64,000 bases of DNA from Pseudotabrizicola formosa (GCF_002900965.1 NZ_PJOM01000004.1:1-64000), one strand, 5' to 3'. Numbered from the stretch's first letter, positions 8,623-17,816 are shown. The notes: a model not told the origin generated them from the letters alone. A program made the numbers and translations.

Positions 8623-9444
8623 ATGCTGACCCTGACTGATCTGACCAAGACCTATCGGAGTGGAGACAAGGCACTGGCCGAAGTCAGCCTGACCGTGCCG
8701 AAGGGGCAGGTGGTGGGCCTGATCGGACCATCGGGGGCGGGCAAGTCAACGCTGATCCGCTGCATCAACCGTCTGGTGGAACCCAGCAGCGGCAGGATCA
8801 CCCTGTCGGGAACCGAGCTTTCCGGTCTGGGCACGCGCGCCCTGCGCCGGGAACGGCGGCGGATCGGGATGATCTTTCAGGAATACGCGCTGGTCGAGCG
8901 GCTGACCGTGATGGAAAACGTATTGTCAGGGCGGCTGGGCTATGTGTCGTTCTGGCAAAGCTTCACGCGACGCTTTCCCCCGGCGGATATAGAGCGGGCC
9001 TATCGCTTGCTGGACCGCGTTGGCCTTGTGGACCATGCCGACAAGCGCGCCGATGCCCTTTCGGGCGGGCAGCGCCAGCGGGTGGGCATTGCGCGGGCAT
9101 TGTCGCAAGAGCCGGAGCTGTTGCTTGTGGACGAGCCAACGGCCAGCCTAGACCCCAAGACGAGCCGTCAGATCATGCGGCTTTTGATCGAGATCTGTGC
9201 CGAACGCGGCCTGCCCGCGATTGTGAACATTCATGACGTGCCCTTGGCGCAGCAGTTCATGCAGCGCATCATCGGGCTGCGCGCCGGGCAGGTGGTGTTT
9301 GACGGACCGCCCGAACAGCTGACCGAAAGCGTGCTGACCACGATCTATGGGGCCGAGGACTGGACGGCCATGCGCAAGGATGGCGAGGCAGACCGCGTGG
9401 CCGAGGCCGAAGCCGTAGCGCGTCTGGCGATGATCAACGCATGA
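8623..9444 (+). CDS. phnC: Phosphonate-type ABC transporter ATP-binding protein
   Basis: A 273-residue ABC ATPase of the PhnC family that powers the importer encoded around it. Walker A is GPSGAGKST (residues 35-43), the signature is [15 protein letters not shown], and Walker B is [14 protein letters not shown] use the ATG at 8623, after AAGGACATCCC; the reading frame extends upstream to 8569 without family sequence. The stop overlaps the next start (ATGA at 9441), so the ATPase and permease are translationally coupled. Confidence 0.92.
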   Translation: MLTLTDLTKTYRSGDKALAEVSLTVPKGQVVGLIGPSGAGKSTLIRCINRLVEPSSGRITLSGTELSGLGTRALRRERRRIGMIFQEYALVERLTVMENVLSGRLGYVSFWQSFTRRFPPADIERAYRLLDRVGLVDHADKRADALSGGQRQRVGIARALSQEPELLLVDEPTASLDPKTSRQIMRLLIEICAERGLPAIVNIHDVPLAQQFMQRIIGLRAGQVVFDGPPEQLTESVLTTIYGAEDWTAMRKDGEADRVAEAEAVARLAMINA

Positions 9445-10241
9445 GCGGCTATCCCACCACATGGCGGCGTCCGCCGCAGATTGTCACCGACCGGCGGTGG
9501 CGTATTGCGCTGAGCGTGGCGGTGCTTGCCTATCTGGTGATCGGGATGGGCAGCGTCGAGGTGAACTGGGCGCGGATGATCGAGGGCGGTGAACGGGGCT
9601 TGCGCTTTATCAACGGGTTTCTGCAGCCCGATTTTACCTCGCGCTGGCGCGACATCTCGAACGGGCTGATTGAAAGTCTGACGATGACGCTGACCTCGAC
9701 TGTGGTCGGGGTCGCCATCTCGGTGCCCATCGGCATCGGGGCGGCCCGGAACATTGCGCCGCCGTGGATCTATTACATTTGCCGCAGCATCATCGCGGTC
9801 AGCCGCGCGCTGCAAGAAGTGATCATCGCGATCTTTCTGGTGGCCATGTTCGGCTTTGGCCCCTTTGCCGGGTTCCTGACGCTGAGTTTCGCCACGATCG
9901 GATTCATCGCCAAGTTGCTGGCCGAAGACATTGAGGACATTGACGAAGCGCAGGCCGAGGCGATCCGCGCAACGGGCGCAAGCTGGCTGCAACTGGTACA
10001 TTACGGCGTGCAGCCGCAGGTGATGCCCCGCCTGATCGGGCTGTCCCTCTACCGGCTGGACATCAACTTCCGCGAAAGCGCGGTGATCGGCATTGTCGGC
10101 GCAGGCGGCATCGGGGCCACCCTTAACACGGCGATTGACCGCTATGAATATGACAGTGCGGGGGCGATCCTTTTGGTTGTTATCGCCATCGTGATGGTGG
10201 CGGAGTATTCGTCGTCTTATCTGCGGAAGTTCCTGCAATGA
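9441..10241 (+). CDS. phnE: Phosphonate-type ABC transporter permease, first copy
   Basis: A 266-residue inner-membrane permease of the PhnE family with about six hydrophobic helices. The cytoplasmic EAA loop that docks on the ATPase is [21 protein letters not shown] (given in part: EAIRATGAS), followed by [22 protein letters not shown], which is diagnostic in type (DxNxRESA-IG-VGAGGIG). It overlaps both neighbours by four bases. Paired PhnE permeases are common in alphaproteobacterial phnCDE1E2 operons and probably form a heterodimer. Confidence 0.9.
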   Translation: MSGYPTTWRRPPQIVTDRRWRIALSVAVLAYLVIGMGSVEVNWARMIEGGERGLRFINGFLQPDFTSRWRDISNGLIESLTMTLTSTVVGVAISVPIGIGAARNIAPPWIYYICRSIIAVSRALQEVIIAIFLVAMFGFGPFAGFLTLSFATIGFIAKLLAEDIEDIDEAQAEAIRATGASWLQLVHYGVQPQVMPRLIGLSLYRLDINFRESAVIGIVGAGGIGATLNTAIDRYEYDSAGAILLVVIAIVMVAEYSSSYLRKFLQ

Positions 10242-11041
10242 GTACCTTTCCACAAACATGGACCTTCCGTAGCCCGCGTGCCCGGCTGGCGCTGTGGTTT
10301 GGCTGGCTGTGCCTGGTGGCGCTGTTCGTCTATTGTTGGCAGGTGATGACCGCCAATACCATCTGGGCCTTCATCTGGGATGCTCCGCGTCAAGCGGCGG
10401 ACATTGGCGGGCGGATGATGCCACCGCGCCTGTCCTATCTGCCGGAACTGCTGGTGCCCTTGTGGGATACGCTCAACATGGCGACACTGGGCACGCTGCT
10501 GGGGGTGATCCTCGCCGTGCCGGTGGCCTTTCTGGCGGCGCGCAACACCTCGCCCTCCTTGCTTTTCCTGCGGCCTGTGGCGCTGTTCATCATCGTGGCC
10601 TCGCGGTCGATCAACTCGCTGATCTGGGCGCTTTTGCTGGTGGCCATCCTTGGGCCGGGGCTGCTGGCCGGGATCATCGCCATCGGCCTCCGCTCGATCG
10701 GGTTCATCGGCAAGCTGCTGTATGAGGCGATCGAGGAAACCGACATCCGCCAGATCGAGGCGGTGACGGCGACAGGGGCGAGCGCGGCGCAAGTGCTCAC
10801 CTATGGCATTGTGCCACAGATCATGCCTGCCTTCTGGGGCATCACGGTGTTTCGCTGGGATATTAACATCCGCGAAAGCGCCATTCTCGGGCTGGTGGGC
10901 GCCGGTGGGCTGGGGCTGAAGCTGCAGGCTTCTCTGAATACTCTGGCCTGGCCGCAGGTCACGATGATCCTGCTGCTGATTCTTCTGACCGTGGTGGCGT
11001 CAGAATGGGTGTCGGCCCGCGTGCGTGCCGCGATCATCTGA
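10238..11041 (+). CDS. phnE: Phosphonate-type ABC transporter permease, second copy
   Basis: A 267-residue paralogue of the preceding permease, also with about six membrane helices, the EAVTATGAS docking loop and the RWDINIRESAILGLVGAGGLG end of the domain. It begins at an ATGA overlap and completes the four-gene importer. A weak hairpin (CGGGCT / AGCCCG, 11069-11086) lies 28 bases past the stop but has no T run. Confidence 0.9.
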   Translation: MSTFPQTWTFRSPRARLALWFGWLCLVALFVYCWQVMTANTIWAFIWDAPRQAADIGGRMMPPRLSYLPELLVPLWDTLNMATLGTLLGVILAVPVAFLAARNTSPSLLFLRPVALFIIVASRSINSLIWALLLVAILGPGLLAGIIAIGLRSIGFIGKLLYEAIEETDIRQIEAVTATGASAAQVLTYGIVPQIMPAFWGITVFRWDINIRESAILGLVGAGGLGLKLQASLNTLAWPQVTMILLLILLTVVASEWVSARVRAAII

Positions 11042-11367
11042 TCTAAGGTCGCTGCCCACAGAGTCGCCCGGGCTCTTTGCAGCCCGATGCCCGCGGTGTG
11101 ATCGACGGATTTTGCTCGCGCCATGCTCCGCTGGCGGCAGGTCGGGTGCCTGCACTAAGTATCGTTTTGCTGAAATCCGTTCACAATGACCCGTCATGTT
11201 TGCTGACAGCCGGCGAAATCTGCGGGGCGGAACGGTCCCCATAGCATGACCTTGTGCGGGACGGGCATCCCGGTGCCAGCGGCGTTAACCTGCTTCATTC
11301 TGGCCAGATCGCGGCGCGCTGCCCGCCCGGTTTCGCCAGAGCCCCTTTCCGGCCCGCGGAGTATTGG
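11042..11367. other. Gene-free stretch after the phn operon
   Basis: No reading frame here has family-like sequence or a good start site. The only structure I see is the 6-bp stem at 11069-11086, which may weakly end phn transcription, and the downstream region of the SH3 gene on the other strand. Confidence 0.5.
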
Positions 11368-11670
11368 TCAGAGTTTGCGCAGATAGGACGCAGAGACATA
11401 GCCTTTGAGCCCGCGCACCCGGTCTAGCGTGACGCTGCACCAACGGGTGCTTCCGGATTGTTCACATCGGTGAACCCGCACCACGGCACCGTTCGGCAGG
11501 CCGACGATCACCACATACCCAACCCCCGGACCGGCACGCATCTTGAGCATGTCATCGTCATCGACGCCAAAAACCTCATGCCTGCCCAAGGGATCGGCCG
11601 CAGCAGGGGTGATCGCGGACACGGTCGCCAGCATGGCTGCCACGATCGAACCAAGGAGTGCGTTTCGCAT
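11368..11670 (-). CDS. Small exported SH3-like domain protein
   Basis: A 100-residue protein with an N-terminal signal peptide (MRNALLGSIVAAMLATVSA, cleavage near PAAA-DPLG) and a bacterial SH3 fold. Family-like marks are LKMRAGPGVGYVVIVGLPNG and W-CSVTLDRVRGLKGYVSASYL, both read only as segments. Such domains bind peptidoglycan or peptide partners in the periplasm. Two Cys residues (in HRCEQS and WCSV) could form a disulfide. I use the ATG at 11670, where the signal peptide begins; the frame is open further upstream. No functional partner is evident next to it. Confidence 0.8.
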   Translation of the reverse strand: MRNALLGSIVAAMLATVSAITPAAADPLGRHEVFGVDDDDMLKMRAGPGVGYVVIVGLPNGAVVRVHRCEQSGSTRWCSVTLDRVRGLKGYVSASYLRKL

Positions 11671-12607
11671 TGTTTTGCCTGTTTGTTGTTCGCACCTTGT
11701 ATTAGGAGCTCTGAACGTCAAACGGAATAGCCGCATGCGGCCGAGACGACCGCCCTTGTCAGGCACGACCGGTCCCCTGCGGGATCACTTGCCCTGGTGG
11801 AGATGTAGTCTTCGGCCACACCACGCGTCGATGGCCTGCCGAAACCCTTCGCAAGGCCAAGACTTTTTTACGAAATCAATGATCGAGTCGCTCTTAGTGC
11901 AGGCAAATGTCCATCAAGCAAGAGCGCACGCACATTACCATCCGGAGGGGCTCAGCAATAGCCCGTTGTCCCCGATACTGGCCCTGAACGGGCGACCCTC
12001 GGTACAGACGCGGCCGAAGGGGCGGCGTTGATATTGTCATGTGTTGCGATGCCGAGAAAATGCGCCACAAGATCCAGCGCCGCCCGGCAGTCCAAACTCG
12101 TTACCACTACCATCACCCCTCCCGAGGCTTTGCCCCAAACCGATTCGCACGTTTGTCGCTCAGAATTGGGGTTGCAATTTGTCTTAACAGCGAAGCTCCC
12201 CCATGGACTGTGTTCTTTTTGCCGTAATGTGGTCACATTTTGTTGTGGGGTTCTGGCCCGAGTCTTGCCTTCGGCAACGCGGTATGAAGCGGCCAGACTG
12301 GGCCGCGCCAATGGTTTCGGAGCAGCGAACAAACCCGCATCTTCACCACAATTCGAGGTTGTATTGGCCGGACCGCGTACATTTTGTAAGTCCCACAGGG
12401 AAACAGAGGTGCATCAGCCCCTGTAACGACGACCCGAGCCTTGGTCCTTCGGCCAGACCGCCAGTTGCAAAATTGGAAACATTTCGCAAAGACCATCCGC
12501 GCAGTTGGTAAAAGTCCTTGCAATGTCCGCCTCGCATCTTAACGTATTGTTAACTAATGAGGTCGTGCAGCAGGCCCTTCCAAACCGAACTCTGGAGTCT
12601 TCCTTCC
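11671..12607. other. Long gene-free region upstream of the methyltransferase gene
   Basis: Over 900 bases without a reading frame I can support. Overlapping open frames occur on both strands, but none has a ribosome site or recognisable protein segment. It holds a palindromic site AATGTG-GT-CACATT (12226-12239) and the TTAAC/GTTAA repeat just before the methyltransferase. It may be a regulatory region, decayed genes, or hold an RNA I cannot recognise. Confidence 0.4.
12539..12553 (+). promoter_or_regulatory. Inverted repeat TTAAC-N5-GTTAA upstream of the methyltransferase
   Basis: TTAAC (12539-12543) and GTTAA (12549-12553) flank GTATT. The site is AT-rich in GC-rich DNA and lies 54 bases before the ATG at 12608, a good place for an operator or the -10 region. 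The regulator is unknown; the kinase/regulator pair downstream is a candidate. Confidence 0.4.
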
Positions 12608-13378
12608 ATGCCGTCACACACACGTGTCGAGGGGTCCGATCTTGTGACTCTTCAAAAAAGTGATGCTGCCGATCGCAGTGTCCGCGTCGACTGGAACAGC
12701 TACGCATCGGCCTACGATCTGCTGTCCGAGCACAACCCAGAGTATCAAGCGTTGCTGCACGACTTTGAGGCCTTTCTGGCAACAATAGAAAAACCGCGGC
12801 TGATTTATGACATCGGTGGCGGCACCGGAAATTATACCAAGATTGCCGCGCGCATCTGCCCCGAGAGCGAAATTCGCCTGATGGAGCCCGATGCAGGCAT
12901 GATCGGCATGGCCAAATCCAAACTCGCGACGCATGGCAACATCAGCTATGGCACCCTCGCTCTGGAAGACATCGCTGCAAGCGAAGCCGCAGATCTGGTG
13001 ATCTGCGTGCACGCGCTTTACACTATGCCCTCCCCAGAGGAGCGGCTTGTTGACCTGCGTCGGCTGCTGCGCCCGGGCGGCTGGCTCTATCTGATCGATA
13101 TGGGTCGGCACATGGATGTACGCGACTGGCGCAATTACCTGTTCTCGAGTCTGAGACAACAACTCGGGCTGGCGGGCGCGCTTCGGGTCTTCTGGCAGGG
13201 TCGCGAAATCGCCAAGCAGAACAAGAACATCTTCGAGGCACAAAAGGCCGGCGACTACTGGACGCATAGCGAAGCAGAGCTGGCAACTGCGGCCACCGCT
13301 GCCGGTTTCGAAATCGTCAGGAAGCAATCTGTCTATCGTGGATACAGTGACCTGCTCGTCTGTCGCGCACGGGCATAG
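12608..13378 (+). CDS. Class I SAM-dependent methyltransferase
   Basis: A 256-residue protein with a class I methyltransferase fold. Motif I is IYDIGGGTGNY, the acidic residue ending beta 2 is in RLMEPD, and the post-motif LLRPGGWLYLIDMG is typical of small-molecule methyltransferases. The ATG at 12608 has GGAG about ten bases upstream; the ATG at 12557 is open but lacks a ribosome site and lies at the promoter-like repeat. It is 24 bases upstream of a FeeM-like acyltransferase and in line with a histidine kinase gene, so it may modify the product of the acyltransferase. The acceptor is not readable from sequence. Confidence 0.85.
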   Translation: MPSHTRVEGSDLVTLQKSDAADRSVRVDWNSYASAYDLLSEHNPEYQALLHDFEAFLATIEKPRLIYDIGGGTGNYTKIAARICPESEIRLMEPDAGMIGMAKSKLATHGNISYGTLALEDIAASEAADLVICVHALYTMPSPEERLVDLRRLLRPGGWLYLIDMGRHMDVRDWRNYLFSSLRQQLGLAGALRVFWQGREIAKQNKNIFEAQKAGDYWTHSEAELATAATAAGFEIVRKQSVYRGYSDLLVCRARA

Positions 13379-13402
13379 CGGCGCAGAAAGACAGAAAAAC
13401 CA

Positions 13403-14095
13403 ATGATGAACCCACATGTCATCGAAGCGCTGCAACGCTCCCGCTATAAAGTTCTCAGCGAAAGGGCCGAGCTCGAAGAGATCTATCGCCTGCGCTACAA
13501 ATGCTATCTCGCCGAAGAAGCGATTGGCGAAAATGAGACGGGGATGCTCACCGACGCGCTCGATGACGCGCCGAACTGCGTCCATGTCGCGATCGAGGTC
13601 GATGGGAAGGTGCAGGCGGCGATGCGGTTGCACCTTCTGTCAGATCTCTCGCTTACTTCGCCGACGCTGGATGTGTTTCCCGAATTGGCGGAGCATCTCA
13701 AGAAGGGGCAGACAATTCTGGATCCCACCCGCTTCGTGATCGATCCAGAGGCCCGCAAGATGCGCGTGCCAATACATTTTCTGGCCCTGCGTATTCCGTT
13801 TCTTGCCGCGATCTTCTACGATATAGACTTGGCGCTTGCCTCTGTAAGAACTGAGCATATTGCATTTTACCGCCGGTACCTTGGGTATACGCTGGCGATC
13901 AAAGCGCGCGACTATCCTGGGCTAAAAAAGCCGCTGCATCTTCTGACTGCAAATTTCAGAAAACAGCGCGACGCCGTTCTGGCACGTTCACCGGTCTTTG
14001 GCCCCATCGAAGAATTCCCGCATGCCGACATCGCCTTTCCGGCGCTTTCGGGGGTCTATACCGCTTCGAAGGCGGGCAGGTCCGAGGCCGCCTGA
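13403..14095 (+). CDS. FeeM-like N-acyl amino acid synthase / autoinducer-synthase-fold acyltransferase
   Basis: A 230-residue GNAT-fold protein resembling FeeM, the N-acyl amino acid synthase related in fold to LuxI homoserine-lactone synthases. Such enzymes move a fatty acyl group from acyl carrier protein to an amino acid. The typical N-terminal Y-R-x-R-Y-x-x-Y helix is present as IYRLRYKCYLAEEAI, as are MRLHLLSDL and the DPTRFVIDPEARK segment (like the E/D-x-x-R-x-x-v of this superfamily), then FYRRYLGYT. The ATG at 13403 has only a weak ribosome site; a second ATG follows at 13406. It lies between a methyltransferase and a membrane histidine kinase, a context suggesting a diffusible acyl signal. 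Substrate and product are not known. Confidence 0.72.
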   Translation: MMNPHVIEALQRSRYKVLSERAELEEIYRLRYKCYLAEEAIGENETGMLTDALDDAPNCVHVAIEVDGKVQAAMRLHLLSDLSLTSPTLDVFPELAEHLKKGQTILDPTRFVIDPEARKMRVPIHFLALRIPFLAAIFYDIDLALASVRTEHIAFYRRYLGYTLAIKARDYPGLKKPLHLLTANFRKQRDAVLARSPVFGPIEEFPHADIAFPALSGVYTASKAGRSEAA

Positions 14096-14308
14096 CAGGC
14101 ATCTGATGTGGCGTTGATGGCGCAACACGGTACAAGACAAGCCACACCGCCGCGCCTTTGCTGATTGTCGCGCAAAGCGCAACTTGCAATGTCAGCCTTA
14201 TATTTGCCATTATCATCTGAGGAAAAGCCACGCGCCGCCCGTCGTATGGCCGAATTTCGACACATTGGCACAATAGGGCTCGCATTTACGACAGCGGCAG
14301 AGGCATGC

Positions 14309-15727
14309 ATGATTGACCTGCAGATGGTTAGGGCGGCCTGGGCGAACCGGTTCAACACGGACGGTCGCGAAAAACTGATCCGAGATTACGTGGTCCTTCT
14401 CAACCAGGTGGTCTGGCAGCGGCAGGCGAGCTTCTTTGCCGCCGCCGTTTTGGCGGCGCTGTATTTTGATCCGATCTCTACCTTCGCATCTTACGCGCTG
14501 GTCGTTGTCACCGAGATGCTGGACTTGATGCTTGCCCGAAAATCCAATGCCTGGGATGGACGAGACCCCGTGGTGGGCCGAAAAATCCTCAGGGGCATTG
14601 CTGTTAACACGGTCCTCAGTGCTGTGGCGATCAGCATTTTCAGTATCAACATAGCGGTTCAGCAGACATCCGGGGGACATTTCACCCCCCTGTTCTTTTT
14701 GTTTTCTGCATCCCTGTTCGCGGCAATGTACAACAGCCAGATGGTCGGCATCCTGCTTTTGCGTCTGTCGATCTACGGGGCCGCGTTTCTCTTTATCGCG
14801 TTTCTTGACGTCTACCGCTACTTTCCTCCCCTGAGCTCTCCGGTCTGGCTGGAGTTCTTCACGATCATATTCGTGCTCTATTTCATCGTGGATATCTCGG
14901 CGAAGTTCTATCGAAACTATCAGGACCGGCTGGACCAGATGAAACTGCTCGAGGCGGAAAACGAGCGGACCAAAGTTGCCTTGGAAATCAAGTCTCAGTT
15001 TCTTTCGACGGTCAGCCATGAATTGCGCACGCCGCTGACCTCGATCATCGGCGGGCTGGACCTTGTCAACAATGGCGTCCTTGGTGAGGTGCCTGAAAAC
15101 CTCAGGCCCGTGATCGGCGTCGCGGCCAAAAACGGACATCGGCTTGCCAGCCTGATTGACGACCTGCTGGACCTGCAGAAGATCGAGGCAGGAGAGATCG
15201 TGTTTCATCTCAAACCAATAGACGCAAACGATCTGGTGGCCGATGCCGTGGAATCGACCATCGGTTATGCAGACAAGCTCGGTCTCCGGGTTGCAACCGT
15301 TCCCTGCGGTGACGCGTGCCGCTTCATGGGCGACCGCAGCCGCATGATCCAAGTGATGAACAATCTGCTTTCCAACGCACTCAAGTTTTCCAAACCGGGC
15401 GGCACCGTCACGGTGCGCGTTGAAACCCGCGGCTCGCGTGTCCGCATCCTGGTCGAGGATGAAGGCGTTGGCATTCCGAGCGGGGCGAATGAGCGCGTTT
15501 TTGGCAGATTCAGTCAGGTCGATTCTTCGGATATACGCAAGGTCGGTGGCACCGGCCTTGGACTCAACATCACCAAGCAGATCGTCGAGCGCCACCACGG
15601 CATGATCGACTATATCAGCGAACTCGGTGTCGGATCGACATTTTTCATTGAATTTGAGCGCCTTACGGGTAAGGACGGGATAAACGCAGGTGCCAGTCCG
15701 GATGTCGCAAGCGGAACCACAGTATGA
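14309..15727 (+). CDS. Six-TM membrane histidine kinase
   Basis: A 472-residue sensor kinase. About six hydrophobic segments (roughly residues 40-190) form the sensor with almost no periplasmic domain, followed by a coiled linker and a complete kinase core. His237 in STVSHELRTPLTS is the phospho-acceptor; the N box is NNLLSNALKFSKPGG, then VEDEGVGIP, FGRFSQVD and GGTGLGLNI. I start at the ATG at 14309 with CAGAGG upstream. The frame is open back to 14165, with an ATG at 14189, but that extension looks atypical. A six-helix sensor recalls CqsS/LqsS-type quorum-sensing kinases, which detect hydrophobic signals in the membrane. The receiver encoded convergently at 15758 is the obvious partner. 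Confidence 0.85.
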   Translation: MIDLQMVRAAWANRFNTDGREKLIRDYVVLLNQVVWQRQASFFAAAVLAALYFDPISTFASYALVVVTEMLDLMLARKSNAWDGRDPVVGRKILRGIAVNTVLSAVAISIFSINIAVQQTSGGHFTPLFFLFSASLFAAMYNSQMVGILLLRLSIYGAAFLFIAFLDVYRYFPPLSSPVWLEFFTIIFVLYFIVDISAKFYRNYQDRLDQMKLLEAENERTKVALEIKSQFLSTVSHELRTPLTSIIGGLDLVNNGVLGEVPENLRPVIGVAAKNGHRLASLIDDLLDLQKIEAGEIVFHLKPIDANDLVADAVESTIGYADKLGLRVATVPCGDACRFMGDRSRMIQVMNNLLSNALKFSKPGGTVTVRVETRGSRVRILVEDEGVGIPSGANERVFGRFSQVDSSDIRKVGGTGLGLNITKQIVERHHGMIDYISELGVGSTFFIEFERLTGKDGINAGASPDVASGTTV

Positions 15728-15757
15728 CAGAAAACATCGCCCGGGCCAGAGGCGCGC

Positions 15758-16150
15758 TTACTGTGACGCGTTATACGTACGCCACAGGTCACGCAGCCGG
15801 TCGGCGAGACGCATCGGATCAAAGGGCTTTGGAATAACCTCCAAGGCGCCTTCCTTGATCAGACCATTCGAAAATTCCTCCCCGATCCGCGCCGTCATGA
15901 AGACAACCGGGACATCGCTCAGGCCGGGCAATTTGCGGAGTGCGTAAAGCGTTTCCCTGCCATCCATTTCCGGCATCATGTAGTCCAGCAGGAACATGTC
16001 CGGACCAAAGGCGACAGCCTCTGCGATTGCTTGTTTGCCGGAACTGCATTGCAGAAGCTCAAATTTGCCGATCTGTTTCAGCGCGAGATTCGCTATGAAC
16101 AAAACGTCTTCGGCATCATCTACGTGCAGAATCCGCTGCAGCTCTCTCAT
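15758..16150 (-). CDS. Single-domain response regulator
   Basis: A 130-residue receiver with no output domain. All catalytic positions are present: Asp11/Asp12 (HVDDAED), the phospho-acceptor Asp56 (LLDYMMPEMDG), Thr86 (FMTAR) and Lys108 (IPKPFDP). The ATG at 16150 has GAGGA seven bases upstream; an ATG at 16204 extends the frame without conserved sequence. It is convergent with the kinase gene, with only 30 bases between stops. Lone receivers act by protein contact or in a phosphorelay, so the output target lies outside this locus or is another protein. Confidence 0.88.
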   Translation of the reverse strand: MRELQRILHVDDAEDVLFIANLALKQIGKFELLQCSSGKQAIAEAVAFGPDMFLLDYMMPEMDGRETLYALRKLPGLSDVPVVFMTARIGEEFSNGLIKEGALEVIPKPFDPMRLADRLRDLWRTYNASQ

Positions 16151-16490
16151 CACGTCGTCCTCAGAATGTGTCGGCCTTTGGGTCAACCTGAAAGCAGATT
16201 GCATGGTAAAGGCATGACTTCCAGCAGTTTATCACATGCGACTCTCCCGCAGAGCGCGGAGCCGGATTGAAACCGGTCCTCTCGGCAGGCCCCTTTTCCA
16301 ATTTGGAAGGCTCGAAATAGCAAGAAAATGGGCAGATGCACAGGATAAAAAGATTTGCTGCACTTTGACTGATGGCGAAATCCTGCTGCGCCAGAGATCC
16401 GAGAGAGCGCTCGGGCGTCTCATCTCCAAGGTCTTTCTGCCAAAGCGAATGACGGTCTGCCGGCCTGTTCTTGAGCGCTCCTTGCTTGGC
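16151..16490. other. Intergenic region between regulator and GntR gene
   Basis: No supported gene. An 88-codon frame at 16236-16502 (+) has an ATG but no ribosome site and no recognisable features. The DNA is more AT-rich than its surroundings around 16320-16370. It carries the promoter of the receiver gene at its left end. Confidence 0.4.
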
Positions 16491-17300
16491 TTACCCTCTT
16501 GAGCGCCTCTCTGGTGAAAAGCCGGTTGCATCTTCCGGTGCCAAGAGCTGTTCGCGCTGATCCAGCGTAACGCGCGCCATGCCGTGCAGGTCGATGTCCG
16601 ACCCCTCAAAGACCTCGGGGGTTCGCGCCTGATGCACAACCAGATCCTGCAGGATGGTGCGCAAATGAAGGCGCATCGCAGCTTCGGCCCGGGGTGGATC
16701 TTTCGCTTCGATCCCGTCAACGACCGCAGCATGCTGTGTGACAATGCGATCTATGTCCAGATTTTGGGTCGTCAGATAGCGCACCCTGTCCATCTGCGAC
16801 TTCACGCCATCCATGACTTGCCACAGATGCTGACGCCCGGCCGCTTCGGCCAGCGTCCGGTGGAAAAGATCGTCAAGCCGGAGGAATTCGGTGCGATTCG
16901 GCTGGGTCAGACCAAGGCTGCACAGGCGGGTCTGCGCCTCCAGCTGACGCCGCAGTTCCCGTACCAACGCGCCGTCTGACGCCGCCGCAACAATCCTTAC
17001 CAGATCACTTTCGATCGCTTCGCGAATAAAGCGGGCATCTTCAACGGCACGCAAAGAAATCTTGCAGACAAAGGTACCACGCTGTGGACGAACCTGAACC
17101 AGACCTTCCTCTGCCAACTTGATGAATGCTTCACGGACGGGCTGCCGGCTGACGCCGAACTGAACGCTCAGCTCGGCCTCTGATACCCGTTCCCCAGGCA
17201 TCATCCGGTTTTCAATAATCCGTGTCCGGAGGATCTGAACCAATTGCCGCCCGACAGAGCCACGCGGATCGATCTGATCGCTGTTGATCCCTGTAGCCAT
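16491..17300 (-). CDS. GntR-family regulator, FCD (FadR-like) subfamily
   Basis: A 269-residue repressor-type protein. The N-terminal winged helix contains RTRIIENRMMPGERVSEAELS and FGVSRQPVREAFIKLAEEGLV (read as segments). The helical FCD ligand domain follows, with the metal-site pattern D-x-x-x-H (DDLFHRTL) and later His residues (QHAAVVDGI, LHLRTILQDL). It is divergent from uxuA, suggesting control by a hexuronate or its derivative, as UxuR/ExuR do. The tail after residue 240 is short and charged. The ligand is inferred from context. Confidence 0.88.
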   Translation of the reverse strand: MATGINSDQIDPRGSVGRQLVQILRTRIIENRMMPGERVSEAELSVQFGVSRQPVREAFIKLAEEGLVQVRPQRGTFVCKISLRAVEDARFIREAIESDLVRIVAAASDGALVRELRRQLEAQTRLCSLGLTQPNRTEFLRLDDLFHRTLAEAAGRQHLWQVMDGVKSQMDRVRYLTTQNLDIDRIVTQHAAVVDGIEAKDPPRAEAAMRLHLRTILQDLVVHQARTPEVFEGSDIDLHGMARVTLDQREQLLAPEDATGFSPERRSRG

Positions 17301-17816
17301 GCCGCTTCATGTTTCTGTTCAGCAGACCGGTCGCGTCCGGAACGGTCTTTCGCCACTAGTATGGTAGCGCCAAGCGGGCTGCCGGGCAATGGCGGAGCAG
17401 GGCATCGCCTTGCCTGGTATGGTAGTATGGTTTAAATTATTCCAGCAGAGAGATTCGCAATGGCAAATTGCCTTGCGCCTTCGTACTGGTCGAAGCCGCC
17501 GCGATGCGGTCTACGGTCTGCAATCGCGTGGTGCCAAGGTACGGCAGGGTGTGGCCGGACCAACACCGCTGTGGCGCAACATTGGGGTGGGCAAGGAAAT
17601 TGTGTTCAACGAGCCGCGATGCCTTGATACCGCAGTGTCAGCGCCATCGTGCTAACTGGGCCAGGCATCATCGAACGGGCCCATGATCACCGGCACCTTT
17701 GTACTGGCCACGGCACTGGCCGCCCATGACGCCACTTGCGACCGCACCAAAGTGGTCAGGCTGCAACTTTGTTTTGCCGGCACCCGAGCGCGGCGTATCT
17801 GTTGGGAGGAGTGAAG
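17301..17816. promoter_or_regulatory. GntR-uxuA intergenic region with repeated TATGGTAG
   Basis: A 516-base divergent control region. TATGGTAG occurs at 17360-17367 and 17418-17425, the second followed at once by another TATGG (17426-17430). These look like half-sites for the divergent GntR regulator. The part from about 17440 to 17790 has open frames that do not resemble a family I know and may be a decayed gene. GGGAGGAG before 17817 is the uxuA ribosome site. Confidence 0.45.

Noticed and set aside
11069-11086. Terminator after the phn operon
   Set aside because: Only a 6-bp stem without a T run; too weak to list as a terminator.
12028-12426. 132-codon open frame (+) and overlapping minus-strand frames
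   Set aside because: Several frames are open on both strands at once in GC-rich DNA, with no start signal and no domain.
11671-12607. Insertion-sequence remnant in the long gap
   Set aside because: No transposase-like segment in any frame and no terminal inverted repeats seen.
16236-16502. 88-codon open frame on the + strand with an ATG
   Set aside because: No ribosome binding site, no family-like segment, and it runs into the end of the GntR gene on the other strand.
17389-17655. Open frame in the GntR-uxuA gap
   Set aside because: Starts inside the TATGGTAG repeat region, no ribosome site and no recognisable protein; may be a decayed gene but I cannot support it.
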